NCBI RefSeq assembly: GCF_000801315.1
Contig: NZ_CP010054.1
Location: forward strand, 806,001 to 870,000
Length of the DNA: 64,000 nt
Origin: Hymenobacter sp. DG25B
GTDB lineage: Bacteria > Bacteroidota > Bacteroidia > Cytophagales > Hymenobacteraceae
Direction of reading: 5' to 3'
The translations under genes and the position numbers were made by a program. This document shows positions 26,722 through 35,419 of the stretch, piece after piece. The stretch's first letter is position 1. Each line of letters starts with the position of its first letter. The notes below the pieces were generated by a model. The model did not search any database. It was not told the DNA's origin and worked only from the letters and a program-made list of their open reading frames with translations.

Positions 26722-29346
26722 ATGCTGCGTGTTGCATTGCTGAGTATAAGTGTAGTCCTGAATGTACTGATGGCCCATGCCGGCGTAGTGCGCGGCCGGG
26801 TGACGGGCCCGGATAAAGCGCCGCTGGCTTTTGCCAACGTAGCCGTGCGCGGCACCACGCAAAGCACGGGCACCAACGAGCAGGGCCAGTACCAGCTGCG
26901 CCTGGCTCCCGGCAGCTACGAGCTGGTGTTCCAGTACGTGGGCTACCGGCCGCACTTTGAAACCGTGCGCGTAGCCGGCGGCGACACGGCAACCACCCTC
27001 GACGTGACACTGCAGCCCGAAAGCTATAAGCTGAACGAGGTGCTGGTGCGCGCCAAAGACCGGGACCCGGCCTACGCCCTGGTGCAGCACGCCATTGAGT
27101 GGCGGCGCTACCACCGCGCCGAGGTAGCGGCCTTTTCGGCCCGCACGTACATCAAAGGCCTGGTGCGCCTGATTGATGTGCCCGCTAAGATTCTGGGCCT
27201 GTTCAAAACCGACCCCAGCCTGAAACCCGGTGTCATCTACTTATCAGAATCAGTGTCGGAGCTGAGTTTCCGGCAGCCGAATGTGGTGCGGGAGCGAATG
27301 ATTGCCTCCCGCGTGAGCGGTAGCAGCAAGGGCTTTAGCTTTAACCGGGCCTCGGGCCGCAACTTCAATTTTTACGATAACCTGCTGAACTCCGGCTTCT
27401 CAGAGCGCGGCTTTGTGTCGCCCATTGCCCAGAATGCCATGCTGTTCTACCGCTACGAGCTGGTGGGCACCACGGAGCGCAACGGCGAGCAGATTCATAA
27501 AATCCGGGTAACGCCCCGCCGCCGCACCGACCCCGCCTTTACCGGCTATATATACCTGGTAGATGGCTCCTGGCGGCTGCACAGCCTGGAGCTTTCCCTG
27601 GATCAGAACTCCGGCATTGAGTATGTAGAAACCGTGCGCATTGAGCAGCAGTTTATGCCCGCGCCCGGCCGCCCCGACATCTGGGTGCTGCAGTCGCAGA
27701 AAGTAAACCTGACCGGCAAGGGCATGGGCTTTAAAGGCAGCGGGTACTTTAACGCCGTGTTTTCCAACTACCGCGTGCAGGCCACCTACCCCGCCCGGCC
27801 CCAGGAAAAAGCTGTGCCCCAGCCGGCTACCCCCGAGGTAGCCGGCCCCGTGCGTCGCGAAACGGTGGCCGAGGCCAAAAAGCAGCGCCCTGATCTGCGT
27901 AACCTGAACCGCCGCGTACGCCAACAGGTGAAAGACGCCGAAAAGCAAACGGAAGCAGTAGCCGGAATAGAACCGCTGGCAAAGGGCGAGGTAATGCGCA
28001 TTGAAAAAGGCGTGAATGAGCGCGACTCCGCTTTCTGGGAAGAGGTGCGCCCCATTCCGCTCACGGACGAAGAGCAGAAGGACTTTCACGTGAAAGACAG
28101 CGCCGAGGTAGTTAAGAAATCCAGGCCCTACCAGGACTCCCTGGACCGCAAACGCAACGTGCCCGATGCTACCAAGCTGCTGCTCACGGGCTACACATAC
28201 AACAATTCCTTTCGGCGGCGCACCGTGTCTGTGCAGCCCGTGTTCAACCTGCTGCAGTACAGCACCGTGGAAGGCGTTATCATCAACCCGGAAGTAACCT
28301 ACACGCAGCGCTACGAAGACCGGCGCAGCTACTCGCTTACGCCCGCGTTGCGCTACGGGGTGGCCGCTAAGCTTTTCAGCCCCAGCCTGGCCGGGGGCTA
28401 CACGTTCCGGCCGCTTTCCTTCACCCGGGTAGGGTTTATGGTGGGCCGTACCGTGGAGGACTTCGACCCCAACTCGCAACTTACGCCCTTCATCAACACC
28501 CAATACACGCTGCTGCGCAACCATAACTACGCCAAGTACTACCAGCGCGACGGCGGCGAGCTGAACCTGCGCCACGAGCTGATAAACGGCCTGATATTGC
28601 GCACCGCGCTGGGCTACGCCGACCGCCGGGAGCTGCAAAACCACAGCCGCAAAGTGCTGATTGACGTGCCCGGCCGGGCCTTTACGCCCAACCAGCCCGT
28701 CAGCGAGGAGCTACCCAATCCTTCTTTCGGCCGCAATCAGTCGCTCACGGTGCAGGCGGAGCTAACGTGGCAGCCCGGCCAGCAGTACATCATTCGGCCC
28801 GATGGCAAGTTCAACCTCGGCTCCAGATACCCCACTTTCCGTCTGGCCTGGCGGCAGGGGATACGCGGTGTGCTGGGCTCCGATGTGCGCTATACCCGGC
28901 TGGAGGCCGGCGTGCGCAAAGAGGCGTCCTTGGGTTTGGTAGGCGAAACCCACCTGAACGTGACGGCCGGCGCCTTCCTGGGCCGCCCGCAGCTCTCGTT
29001 TATGGACTACCGCCATTTCTCGGGTAACCTCACGGGCTTTGCCGCCAACTTTGAGCAGTTTCAGTTACTGGATTACTACCGGTTCAGCACCCGCGGCCGC
29101 TACCTGGAAGCCCACGTGAATCACCACTTCAATGGGTTTCTGCTGAACAAGGTGCCGCTCTTGCGGAAGCTGAAGTGGCAGGAAGTGGCCTCACTGAATT
29201 ACCTGAGTACGCCTACTGTAGGCCAGTATGTGGAGCTGGGCGCCGGCATAGAGCACATCTTCAAAGTATTCCGGGTAGATATGTACACGGCCCTCCGCTC
29301 GGGTCAGCATCTGAGCACCGGGGTGCGTATTGGCGCCGGCTTCTAA
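26722..29346 (+). CDS. DUF5686 outer-membrane protein with CarboxypepD_reg-like domain
   Basis: An 874-residue exported protein. After a signal peptide (ends near LMAHAG) comes a CarboxypepD_reg-like beta-sandwich (residues about 22-105, with GRVTGPDKAPLAFANVAV and the FQYVGYRP turn). A DUF5686 region follows, ending in a predicted outer-membrane beta-barrel with alternating aromatic strands (TALRSGQHLSTGVRIGAGF at the C-terminus). A charged linker with a Lys/Glu/Asp-rich stretch splits the two halves near residue 390-480. Such proteins are frequent in Bacteroidota and lack a plug or TonB box. A TTTG (26679-26682) with TAAGACTG (26702-26709) is a weak promoter candidate. Its stop overlaps that of rarD by two bases. 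Confidence 0.85.
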   Translation: MLRVALLSISVVLNVLMAHAGVVRGRVTGPDKAPLAFANVAVRGTTQSTGTNEQGQYQLRLAPGSYELVFQYVGYRPHFETVRVAGGDTATTLDVTLQPESYKLNEVLVRAKDRDPAYALVQHAIEWRRYHRAEVAAFSARTYIKGLVRLIDVPAKILGLFKTDPSLKPGVIYLSESVSELSFRQPNVVRERMIASRVSGSSKGFSFNRASGRNFNFYDNLLNSGFSERGFVSPIAQNAMLFYRYELVGTTERNGEQIHKIRVTPRRRTDPAFTGYIYLVDGSWRLHSLELSLDQNSGIEYVETVRIEQQFMPAPGRPDIWVLQSQKVNLTGKGMGFKGSGYFNAVFSNYRVQATYPARPQEKAVPQPATPEVAGPVRRETVAEAKKQRPDLRNLNRRVRQQVKDAEKQTEAVAGIEPLAKGEVMRIEKGVNERDSAFWEEVRPIPLTDEEQKDFHVKDSAEVVKKSRPYQDSLDRKRNVPDATKLLLTGYTYNNSFRRRTVSVQPVFNLLQYSTVEGVIINPEVTYTQRYEDRRSYSLTPALRYGVAAKLFSPSLAGGYTFRPLSFTRVGFMVGRTVEDFDPNSQLTPFINTQYTLLRNHNYAKYYQRDGGELNLRHELINGLILRTALGYADRRELQNHSRKVLIDVPGRAFTPNQPVSEELPNPSFGRNQSLTVQAELTWQPGQQYIIRPDGKFNLGSRYPTFRLAWRQGIRGVLGSDVRYTRLEAGVRKEASLGLVGETHLNVTAGAFLGRPQLSFMDYRHFSGNLTGFAANFEQFQLLDYYRFSTRGRYLEAHVNHHFNGFLLNKVPLLRKLKWQEVASLNYLSTPTVGQYVELGAGIEHIFKVFRVDMYTALRSGQHLSTGVRIGAGF

Positions 29347-30257
29347 TGCTCCTGCAATACCGGCTGTGGCTCTTTGCGGCGGTCCGGCAGGTTATAGAGC
29401 ACTACTGAGGCCAGAATAACGGCATAGGCAATAGCCTGCGTGGTGCCGGAGGCCTCGTGGTAGTACACAAAAGCCAGCACAAAGCTCACCAGGGGGTTGA
29501 TGTACATCAGAATGCCCACGGTGCCGGAGGGCAGTACGTTCAATGCGTACAGGTTCAGAAACAAGGGCAGCACAGTGAAGCCTACGCTCAGGATACCCGC
29601 ATAAAGCAACAGGTGCGCATCCTGAAAACCAGCCAGAGGATGAGCATCCAGCGGCTCAGCCAGCGGAATCAGCACCACGGCCGCCAGGCTGAGCTGCAGC
29701 GTCAGCAGAATCAGCTTATCGTAGTCGCGCAGCAGGCGCTGGGTAATGAGGTAAAAGGCGTAGGTGAAGGCCACCAGAAAGCTCAGCGCCACGGTATAGA
29801 TGTCACCGGCGCCCAGCATTACGCAGCTAAGCGCGCTCAGCCCAATGGCCAGCCACTGCTTGAAATGCAGCGGCTCGTGCAGTAGGAAAAAGCCCAGCAG
29901 CGCCGTAATGATAGGGCAAATCAGGTAGGCAAACGACCCCGCCTGTACGCTGACATGGTTGATGACATAGATAAACAGCAGCCAGTTGCCCACAAGCAGG
30001 AGTCCGCCCACGGCCGTGAGGGACAGTACCCGGCGCTGCTCCCTACGGACTGCCTGCTGGTATTGCTGCCAGGTGGCGCGCACGGCCGAGAGGCGTAGCA
30101 CGCCATTGATCAACAGCAACAGCAACAAAGACAGCACCACCCGGAAAAACAGAATCTGTCCGCTGGCGTAGCTGCTCAGCATGCGCAGGGGCAACGGGAA
30201 AAATCCCCAGATCAGAAAGGCCATAAAAGCGGCCAGATGGTAGCGCGAGAACTTCAC
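29343..30257 (-). CDS. rarD: RarD-like EamA family transporter
   Basis: A 304-residue inner-membrane protein with ten hydrophobic helices and two EamA repeats, matching RarD: the start KFSRYHLAAFMAFLIWGFFPLPL and the LFIYVINHVSVQAGSFAYLICPIITALLGF block are close to the family pattern. RarD homologues are called chloramphenicol-sensitive permeases, but the transported substrate is not known. The frame extends to an ATG at 30347, yet that would lie upstream of a TATTTTTG -7 box at 30287-30294. A GTG at 30257 fits both the promoter and the usual family start. Confidence 0.87.
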   Translation of the reverse strand: MKFSRYHLAAFMAFLIWGFFPLPLRMLSSYASGQILFFRVVLSLLLLLLINGVLRLSAVRATWQQYQQAVRREQRRVLSLTAVGGLLLVGNWLLFIYVINHVSVQAGSFAYLICPIITALLGFFLLHEPLHFKQWLAIGLSALSCVMLGAGDIYTVALSFLVAFTYAFYLITQRLLRDYDKLILLTLQLSLAAVVLIPLAEPLDAHPLAGFQDAHLLLYAGILSVGFTVLPLFLNLYALNVLPSGTVGILMYINPLVSFVLAFVYYHEASGTTQAIAYAVILASVVLYNLPDRRKEPQPVLQEH

Positions 30258-30286
30258 AGAAAAGCAGTGGTTGAAGGACGAAGGCG

Positions 30287-30294
30287 CAAAAATA
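30287..30294 (-). promoter_or_regulatory. -7 element of rarD
   Basis: The minus strand reads TATTTTTG, a full match to TAnnTTTG, 29 bases upstream of the GTG start. No good TTTG is found 19-21 bases further up, so confidence is moderate. Confidence 0.5.
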
Positions 30295-30389
30295 CGGCTT
30301 GTTTGCCAGGCTGTTGTGCTGCCGGTCATTTTATCCGGCGTGGGCATGCCTGCAAACTCCCGTACCTTGGCCGCTGTTTCCTCTCTGGT

Positions 30390-32888
30390 ATGCTGCTATT
30401 CTCCCACCTGCCCCATATTACCGGCGGTACGTTGCTGCCCACGCCCGCCGCTCCGCCCCGCCCCGTGCAACATCTGCTGCTGGATAGCCGGCACGTGGGC
30501 GTAGCGGCCGGGGCACTGTTCTTTGCCATTCGGGGCGCTCAGCACAATGGCCACTGCTACCTGCCGGACCTGTACCAGCAGGGGGTGCGCCAGTTTGTGG
30601 TAGACCGCGCCGACGAAATTCCCCAGGGCGTGGAAGCCTACCCGGAAGCCTGTTTTTTGCTGGTTTCGGATAGTTTGCTGGCGCTACAGGCAATAGCAGC
30701 GCACCACCGCGCGCAATTCCGCGTGCCCGTGGTGGGTATTACGGGTTCCAACGGCAAAACCATTGTGAAAGAATGGCTGGCCCAGCTGCTGAGCCCCGAT
30801 GAGCTGATCTGCAAAAGCCCGCGCAGCTACAACTCCCAGGTGGGCGTGCCGCTGAGTGTATGGGAGCTGAACAGCACGCACACTTTTGGTATTTTTGAAG
30901 CCGGCATTTCTGAGCGGGGTGAGATGGAGCGGCTGGCCCGCGTAATTCAGCCCACGCTGGGTATTTTCACTAACCTGGGCACCGCGCACGATGCCGGCTT
31001 TACCTCCGCCACCGATAAAGCGCGGGAAAAAATGCGCCTTTTTGCCGGCGTCGATACGCTGTTCTACTGCCGCGACCACGCCCTGGTGCATGCCACCGCG
31101 CAGGAAGTGCTGGATGAATCCCGCACGTTTACCTGGAGCCGGCAGCACCCGCAGCAAGCCCACGTAGCCGTTACCGTAGCCGAAGCCAGTGCCGACCGCA
31201 CCGTGGTACACGTGGCGCTGGACCGCCCCCTGCCCCAGGAATACACGTTCACGGTGCCCTTCGCCGACGAGCCCTCCCTGGAAAATGCGCTGCACGTTCT
31301 CACGGTACTGCTCTGGCTGCAGGTGCCGGCCACTGAAATTCAGCACCGCCTGGATAGGCTACACCCCGTGGCCATGCGCCTGGAAATGAAGCAGGCCCTG
31401 AACGATTGCTACATTCTGGACGACACCTACAACAACGACCTGGCCGGCCTCTCGCTGGCGCTGGACATGCTGGCCCGCCAGCCGCGTCGGGGTCGCCGCA
31501 GCCTCATTCTGTCTGATTTGCTGCAATCCGGGTTGCCTGCGGCCGAACTGTACGCCCGGGTGGCCACGCAGCTGGCTACGCACCAGGTAGAGCGCCTGCT
31601 GGGCGTGGGGCCCGATATCAGTGCCCACGCCGCCGCCTTTCCCGGCATAGATAAGGAGTTTTTTGCCGATACCGAGGAATTCCTGGCGCGAGTGCGCCCC
31701 GAGCAGTTTCGCCACGAAACCATCTTGGTAAAAGGCGCCCGCCGGTTTGGCTTTGAGCGGATTGTGGCCGCGTTTCAGCAGAAAATTCATGGCACCGTGC
31801 TGGAGGTGAACTTTGATGCCCTGGTGCACAACCTCAACTTTTACCGCTCCCGCCTGCAGCCCGGCACCCGGCTGATGGTAATGGTGAAGGCTTTTGCCTA
31901 CGGCAGCGGCAGCTACGAAGTGGCCAACCTGCTGCAGTTTCACCGCGCCGACTACCTGGCCGTGGCTTACACCGATGAAGGCGTGGCGCTGCGGGAGCAG
32001 GGCATCAGCCTGCCGCTGATGGTGATGAACCCCTCGCCCGACAGCTTCCAGAAAATGCAGCAGTACCATCTGGAGCCCGAAATCTATTCGTTTGAAGTAT
32101 TGCAGCAATACCTGCAGGTGGCCGCTGAACAGCCATTGCCGGCCGTTCATTTAAAGCTGGATACCGGCATGCGCCGCCTGGGTTTTGCCGAAGAAGATAT
32201 GCCGCAGCTGTGCGCCCTGCTGCGCGCCAACGCGGGCCGGCTGCGCGTGGCCAGTGCCCTCACGCACCTGGCCGGCGCCGACGAAGAGCAGCACAATAGC
32301 TTTTCTCAGGAGCAACTGGCGGCCTTTAGTCGCATGACGCCGCTGGTGGAAGCCGCCCTGGGCTATTCCATCATCAAGCACGCGCTTAACTCAGCCGGCA
32401 TTCTGCGCTTTCCGCAGGCTCATTTTGATATGGTACGGCTGGGCATCGGGCTGTATGGCGTGGAGGCCACCGGGCAGGAGCAGGAAGCCTTGCGCCCCGT
32501 TAGCACCCTGCGTACCACCGTTTCTCAGGTGAAGACGCTGGCCGCGGGGCAAACGGTGGGGTATGGCCGGCGCGGCTCCGCCACTGCCCACAACCGCCGC
32601 ATAGCCACCCTGGCCATTGGCTACGCCGATGGCTACGACCGGCGCTTTGGTAACGGGGGCGGGGAGGTTATCATCCGCGGGCAGCGGGCGCCCATTGTTG
32701 GCAACGTCTGCATGGATATGTGCATGGCCGACGTAACCCATATTGCCGGCGCCCAGGCCGGCGACACCGCCGAGGTATTTGGGCCAGGCATCACGCTGCT
32801 GGAGCTGGCCAACCGAATTGGCACTATTCCTTATGAGTTGCTGACCAACGTGAGTGAGCGGGTGAAACGGGTGTTTTACGCGGAATAA
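30390..32888 (+). CDS. murF-alr: bifunctional MurF - alanine racemase
   Basis: An 832-residue fusion. Residues 1 to about 465 are MurF, which adds D-Ala-D-Ala to UDP-MurNAc-tripeptide, with the ATP loop GITGSNGKT (116-124), the NSQVGVPLSVWEL region and the ILDDTYNND motif. Residues from about 470 are an alanine racemase barrel, with the PLP lysine K500 in MVMVKAFAYGSG and the C-terminal catalytic region VGYGRRGSATAHNRR then IGYADGYDRR. The two steps are linked because the racemase supplies D-Ala. This fusion is known in Bacteroidota. The start at 30390 follows a weak TACCTTGG box; the frame upstream belongs to the divergent rarD promoter region. Confidence 0.94.
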   Translation: MLLFSHLPHITGGTLLPTPAAPPRPVQHLLLDSRHVGVAAGALFFAIRGAQHNGHCYLPDLYQQGVRQFVVDRADEIPQGVEAYPEACFLLVSDSLLALQAIAAHHRAQFRVPVVGITGSNGKTIVKEWLAQLLSPDELICKSPRSYNSQVGVPLSVWELNSTHTFGIFEAGISERGEMERLARVIQPTLGIFTNLGTAHDAGFTSATDKAREKMRLFAGVDTLFYCRDHALVHATAQEVLDESRTFTWSRQHPQQAHVAVTVAEASADRTVVHVALDRPLPQEYTFTVPFADEPSLENALHVLTVLLWLQVPATEIQHRLDRLHPVAMRLEMKQALNDCYILDDTYNNDLAGLSLALDMLARQPRRGRRSLILSDLLQSGLPAAELYARVATQLATHQVERLLGVGPDISAHAAAFPGIDKEFFADTEEFLARVRPEQFRHETILVKGARRFGFERIVAAFQQKIHGTVLEVNFDALVHNLNFYRSRLQPGTRLMVMVKAFAYGSGSYEVANLLQFHRADYLAVAYTDEGVALREQGISLPLMVMNPSPDSFQKMQQYHLEPEIYSFEVLQQYLQVAAEQPLPAVHLKLDTGMRRLGFAEEDMPQLCALLRANAGRLRVASALTHLAGADEEQHNSFSQEQLAAFSRMTPLVEAALGYSIIKHALNSAGILRFPQAHFDMVRLGIGLYGVEATGQEQEALRPVSTLRTTVSQVKTLAAGQTVGYGRRGSATAHNRRIATLAIGYADGYDRRFGNGGGEVIIRGQRAPIVGNVCMDMCMADVTHIAGAQAGDTAEVFGPGITLLELANRIGTIPYELLTNVSERVKRVFYAE

Positions 32889-32897
32889 TGCTCTGTT

Positions 32898-33033
32898 ATT
32901 GCGAGGCGTAAGCCGAAGCAATCCGGCCTCTAAGTACCAGAAAGCCCTTGACGTAGTGCACGTCAAGGGCTTTTCACATCTCAGGGCTTACTACATTTCA
33001 GAGGACGGATTGCTTCGGCTTACGCCTCGCAAT
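32898..33033. repeat. 28-base inverted repeat enclosing a terminator
   Basis: Perfect arms (32898-32925 and 33006-33033; ATTGCGAGGCG at the left edge) are 80 bases apart and lie between the convergent 3' ends of murF-alr and the gene at 33063. A separate terminator hairpin (32941-32974) is nested inside. The arm sequence, with its GCGAGGCG and GAAGCAATCC cores, looks like an interspersed repeat of the genome. Confidence 0.8.
32941..32974 (+). terminator. terminator of murF-alr
   Basis: AAAGCCCTTGACGT and ACGTCAAGGGCTTT pair around a 5-base loop with T residues after the stem. It lies about 52 bases after the murF-alr stop. Confidence 0.88.
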
Positions 33034-33062
33034 GACACTTGCGCCTCCCTGTACTGTCATCC

Positions 33063-33962
33063 TTACTTATACATATCTACCTCGGCCTTAATCATGGCGT
33101 TGTAGCGCATGCCGTTGTTAGCCAAGGTAATCAGGCTCCAGCCCTTGCCCATGCTGTACGTCCAGGTACGGCTCTCTTTGAACTCGAAGGTAGGACGCAG
33201 AATCTGGCCGTAGGGCGTGTAGGAGTCCATGAAGTTGGTGGTGTAGAACTTGTCACCGCTCACAATCCATTCCATGGCCACGTAGAATCCTTCGTCAGGA
33301 GCGGGTATGTTATAAGAGGTCAGATCAATGGTATACCACTGGCCGCCACCGGGTGCGGAAACCACCACGTTGTCCGTGAGCAAATCTGTATTGGGGGAAC
33401 TGTAGTTGCCATCAGGAGCGTAGATACGCACGCGGAACGGCTCCCGCGGGAAGCCGCTTTCACTGATGTAGAAGGACACCGAGCGAATCATACCCAGCTT
33501 GCGGCCCTTTTCATTCTTCACCCAGAAAGCATACTGGCTGCCGGGCTGGCCCTGAATCATGCCCGAGCCGGGCGTGTTCGTGCGGGAGCCCAGTTCCAGC
33601 GCCTTCAGTTTGCCGGCCGTAACGGTTACGTTTTGCAGGACAATGTTGCGCTTGGGTACCTCAATAATGAGCTCGTCCATATTGGTGCCGCGCTTCACCA
33701 GAATGGCTTTGCGCTCAAAGCCCAGGGCCATGATGATCAGCGAGTCGAGCTGGCCCTTCTGCGGCATGGGCAGCTGGAAGAAGCCATACTCGTTGGACAG
33801 AGCGCCCGTCTGCTCTTCCTTCAGGTTAACCGAGGCAAAGGAAATCGGCTCCTTGGTCTTGGCGTCTACTATCCGGCCGGCAATCCGGTCGTTCTGGGCA
33901 AAAGCCAGAGCCGGCAGCAGCACCAGCAGGAAGGTAAAAAGAGAGAGTACGCGCTGTTGCAT
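33063..33962 (-). CDS. exported protein with CarboxypepD_reg-like domain (paralogue A)
   Basis: A 299-residue protein: signal peptide (LFTFLLVLLPALAFAQ), a CarboxypepD_reg-like domain (about residues 25-100, RIAGRIVDAKTKEPISFASV), then a conserved C-terminal domain of unknown role with the stretch PGGGQWYTIDLT and several aromatic motifs. It is closely related to the next gene (34046-34942). Such two-part proteins occur in Bacteroidota; the carboxypeptidase-like part is a beta-sandwich, not a peptidase. A minus-strand TATTTTTG box (33980-33987) is placed to start it separately. The function is unknown. Confidence 0.82.
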   Translation of the reverse strand: MQQRVLSLFTFLLVLLPALAFAQNDRIAGRIVDAKTKEPISFASVNLKEEQTGALSNEYGFFQLPMPQKGQLDSLIIMALGFERKAILVKRGTNMDELIIEVPKRNIVLQNVTVTAGKLKALELGSRTNTPGSGMIQGQPGSQYAFWVKNEKGRKLGMIRSVSFYISESGFPREPFRVRIYAPDGNYSSPNTDLLTDNVVVSAPGGGQWYTIDLTSYNIPAPDEGFYVAMEWIVSGDKFYTTNFMDSYTPYGQILRPTFEFKESRTWTYSMGKGWSLITLANNGMRYNAMIKAEVDMYK

Positions 33963-34045
33963 AGAGAGCTTTTATCTGCCAAAAATACAGGGAGTTCAAT
34001 CAAATCCGGAAACTATTTTCCGGACCCGGCAAGCGTGGTTGGAGC

Positions 34046-34942
34046 TTATTTATAGGCGTCTACCTCAGCCTTAATCATGGCATTGTAGAACTTGCCATTA
34101 TTCACCAGGGTAATCAGGCTCCAACCCTTGCCAATGCTATAGCTCCAGGTGCGGCTCTCTTTGAACTCGAACGTGGGGCGCATAATCTGGCCGTAGGGCG
34201 TGTAGTTATCGGAGAAGTTAGTGGTGTAGAACTTGTCGCCGCTCACTACCCATTCCATGGCCACGAAGAATCCTTCGTCGGGGGCGGGAATGTTGTACTG
34301 GGTCAGGTCGATGGTGTACCACTGGCCGCCACCGGGCGCCGACACTACTACGTTATCCGTGAGCAGGTCGGTGTTAGGCGAGTTATAGTTGCCATCGGGC
34401 TTGTAGATGCGCACCCGGAACGGCTCCTGCGGGAAGCCGTGCTCCCCAATGTAGAATGATACCGAGCGAATCATGCCGAGGTGCTTGCCTTTCTCATTCT
34501 TCACGAAGAAAGCATACTGGCTGCCGGGCTGGCCCTGAATCATGCCTTCGCCGGGGGTAGAGGAGCGGGCACCCAGGGCCAGATCCTTGATTTTACCACC
34601 CTGCACTTTTACCTCGCCCAACTCAATCACGCGCTTGGTTACCTCAATGGTAATGTCTTCCATTTTAGTGCCGCGCTTTACAGCTATGGCTTTGCGGAAG
34701 AAGCCCAGAGCCTGCACAATCAGGGAGTCCTGCTCGTTTTTCTCGGGCATGGCTATCTGGAAGAAGCCATATTCGTTGGTGAGGGCACCAGATTGCTCCT
34801 CCTTCAGGCCAATGGCGGAAAAAGGTACCGGCTCTTTGGTCTTCTGATCTACAATGCGGCCGGTGATGCGGTTTTCCTGAGCCTGCGCCAGCGCCGGAAA
34901 CAGGAGGATAATAGCAATGACAGTGAGTATACGTTGAAGCAT
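34046..34942 (-). CDS. exported protein with CarboxypepD_reg-like domain (paralogue B)
   Basis: A 298-residue protein closely similar to the gene at 33063 in every region: signal peptide (VIAIILLFPALAQAQ), GRIVDQKTKEPVPFSAIGL in the beta-sandwich domain, GMIQGQPGSQYAF and PGGGQWYTIDLTQYNIPAP in the C-terminal domain. The frame continues upstream by 17 codons, but the ATG at 34942 (MLQRILTV) gives a normal signal peptide and follows a minus-strand TATTTTTG at 34961-34968. The pair probably arose by tandem duplication. The role is unknown. Confidence 0.82.
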   Translation of the reverse strand: MLQRILTVIAIILLFPALAQAQENRITGRIVDQKTKEPVPFSAIGLKEEQSGALTNEYGFFQIAMPEKNEQDSLIVQALGFFRKAIAVKRGTKMEDITIEVTKRVIELGEVKVQGGKIKDLALGARSSTPGEGMIQGQPGSQYAFFVKNEKGKHLGMIRSVSFYIGEHGFPQEPFRVRIYKPDGNYNSPNTDLLTDNVVVSAPGGGQWYTIDLTQYNIPAPDEGFFVAMEWVVSGDKFYTTNFSDNYTPYGQIMRPTFEFKESRTWSYSIGKGWSLITLVNNGKFYNAMIKAEVDAYK

Positions 34943-35087
34943 ATGCAGCGGATTATATGTCAAAAATACAAGGAATACCCCTAACTGATGCATATATTCT
35001 GTGATTATTTATAATAATCAATTGCGTTTTGAAATAATTATACAACCGCGGGTTCTTTGGGAAAAAAAGGACTCAAACCGCGCTTTT

Positions 35088-35119
35088 TTTGGCCGAAACT
35101 TAAATGGGGTGTACCTTTG
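35088..35119 (+). promoter_or_regulatory. feoAB promoter
   Basis: TTTG (35088-35091), a 20-base spacer and TACCTTTG (35112-35119) match the Bacteroidota housekeeping promoter consensus exactly. Transcription should begin near 35125, giving a leader of about 22 bases before the feoA GTG start. I see no convincing Fur-box palindrome. Confidence 0.75.
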
Positions 35120-35146
35120 TTTAAAGAGAATCTAAATAACTCCGCC

Positions 35147-35410
35147 GTGTCTACTCGTTCCACCTCTGCCAAGCCTGCCGCCCGAAGCGTGAAAGACCTT
35201 CATATGGGTGAAGCTGGAACGATTTGCTGCCTCAACGACCCGGAAATGGCGTTGAAGCTGCTGGAAATGGGCTGCATACCCGGTACGCAGGTGCGCCTGA
35301 ACAGCCGCGCCCCCCTGGGCTGCCCCATTACGCTCCTGGTAGGCGAAGGCGGGGAGTATACCCTTTCCCTGCGGGTGAGTGAGGCCGCCACCATACTGCT
35401 GAAAGACTAG
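35147..35410 (+). CDS. feoA: FeoA ferrous-iron transport accessory protein
   Basis: An 87-residue SH3-like protein that assists FeoB. The family fold is recognisable in GEAGTICCL, the MALKLLEMGCIPGTQVRL turn, and the C-terminal RVSEAATILL. The frame opens upstream at a TTG, but that precedes the promoter at 35088-35119; the GTG at 35147 (VSTRSTS) is the only start after the inferred transcription start that keeps the domain. It lies nine bases before feoB, so the two are an operon. Confidence 0.9.
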   Translation: MSTRSTSAKPAARSVKDLHMGEAGTICCLNDPEMALKLLEMGCIPGTQVRLNSRAPLGCPITLLVGEGGEYTLSLRVSEAATILLKD

Positions 35411-35419
35411 CCCGAACGA

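Noticed and set aside
26576..27010. N-terminal extension of RecX up to 27010
   Set aside because: Arg/Pro-rich, not RecX-like, and overlaps the divergent DUF5686 gene.
27400..28644. 414-codon open frame antisense to the DUF5686 gene
   Set aside because: No domain or signal is visible; the plus-strand gene is clearly conserved.
30258..30347. Longer RarD starting at ATG 30347
   Set aside because: It precedes the TATTTTTG box and adds a non-conserved stretch; the GTG at 30257 matches the family.
34993..35087. Iron-responsive riboswitch or Fur box before feoA
   Set aside because: The stretch is AT-rich, but I see no convincing Fur palindrome or riboswitch core.
35057..35146. Longer FeoA starting with TTG at 35057
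   Set aside because: It would begin upstream of the promoter at 35088-35119 and adds residues not found in FeoA.
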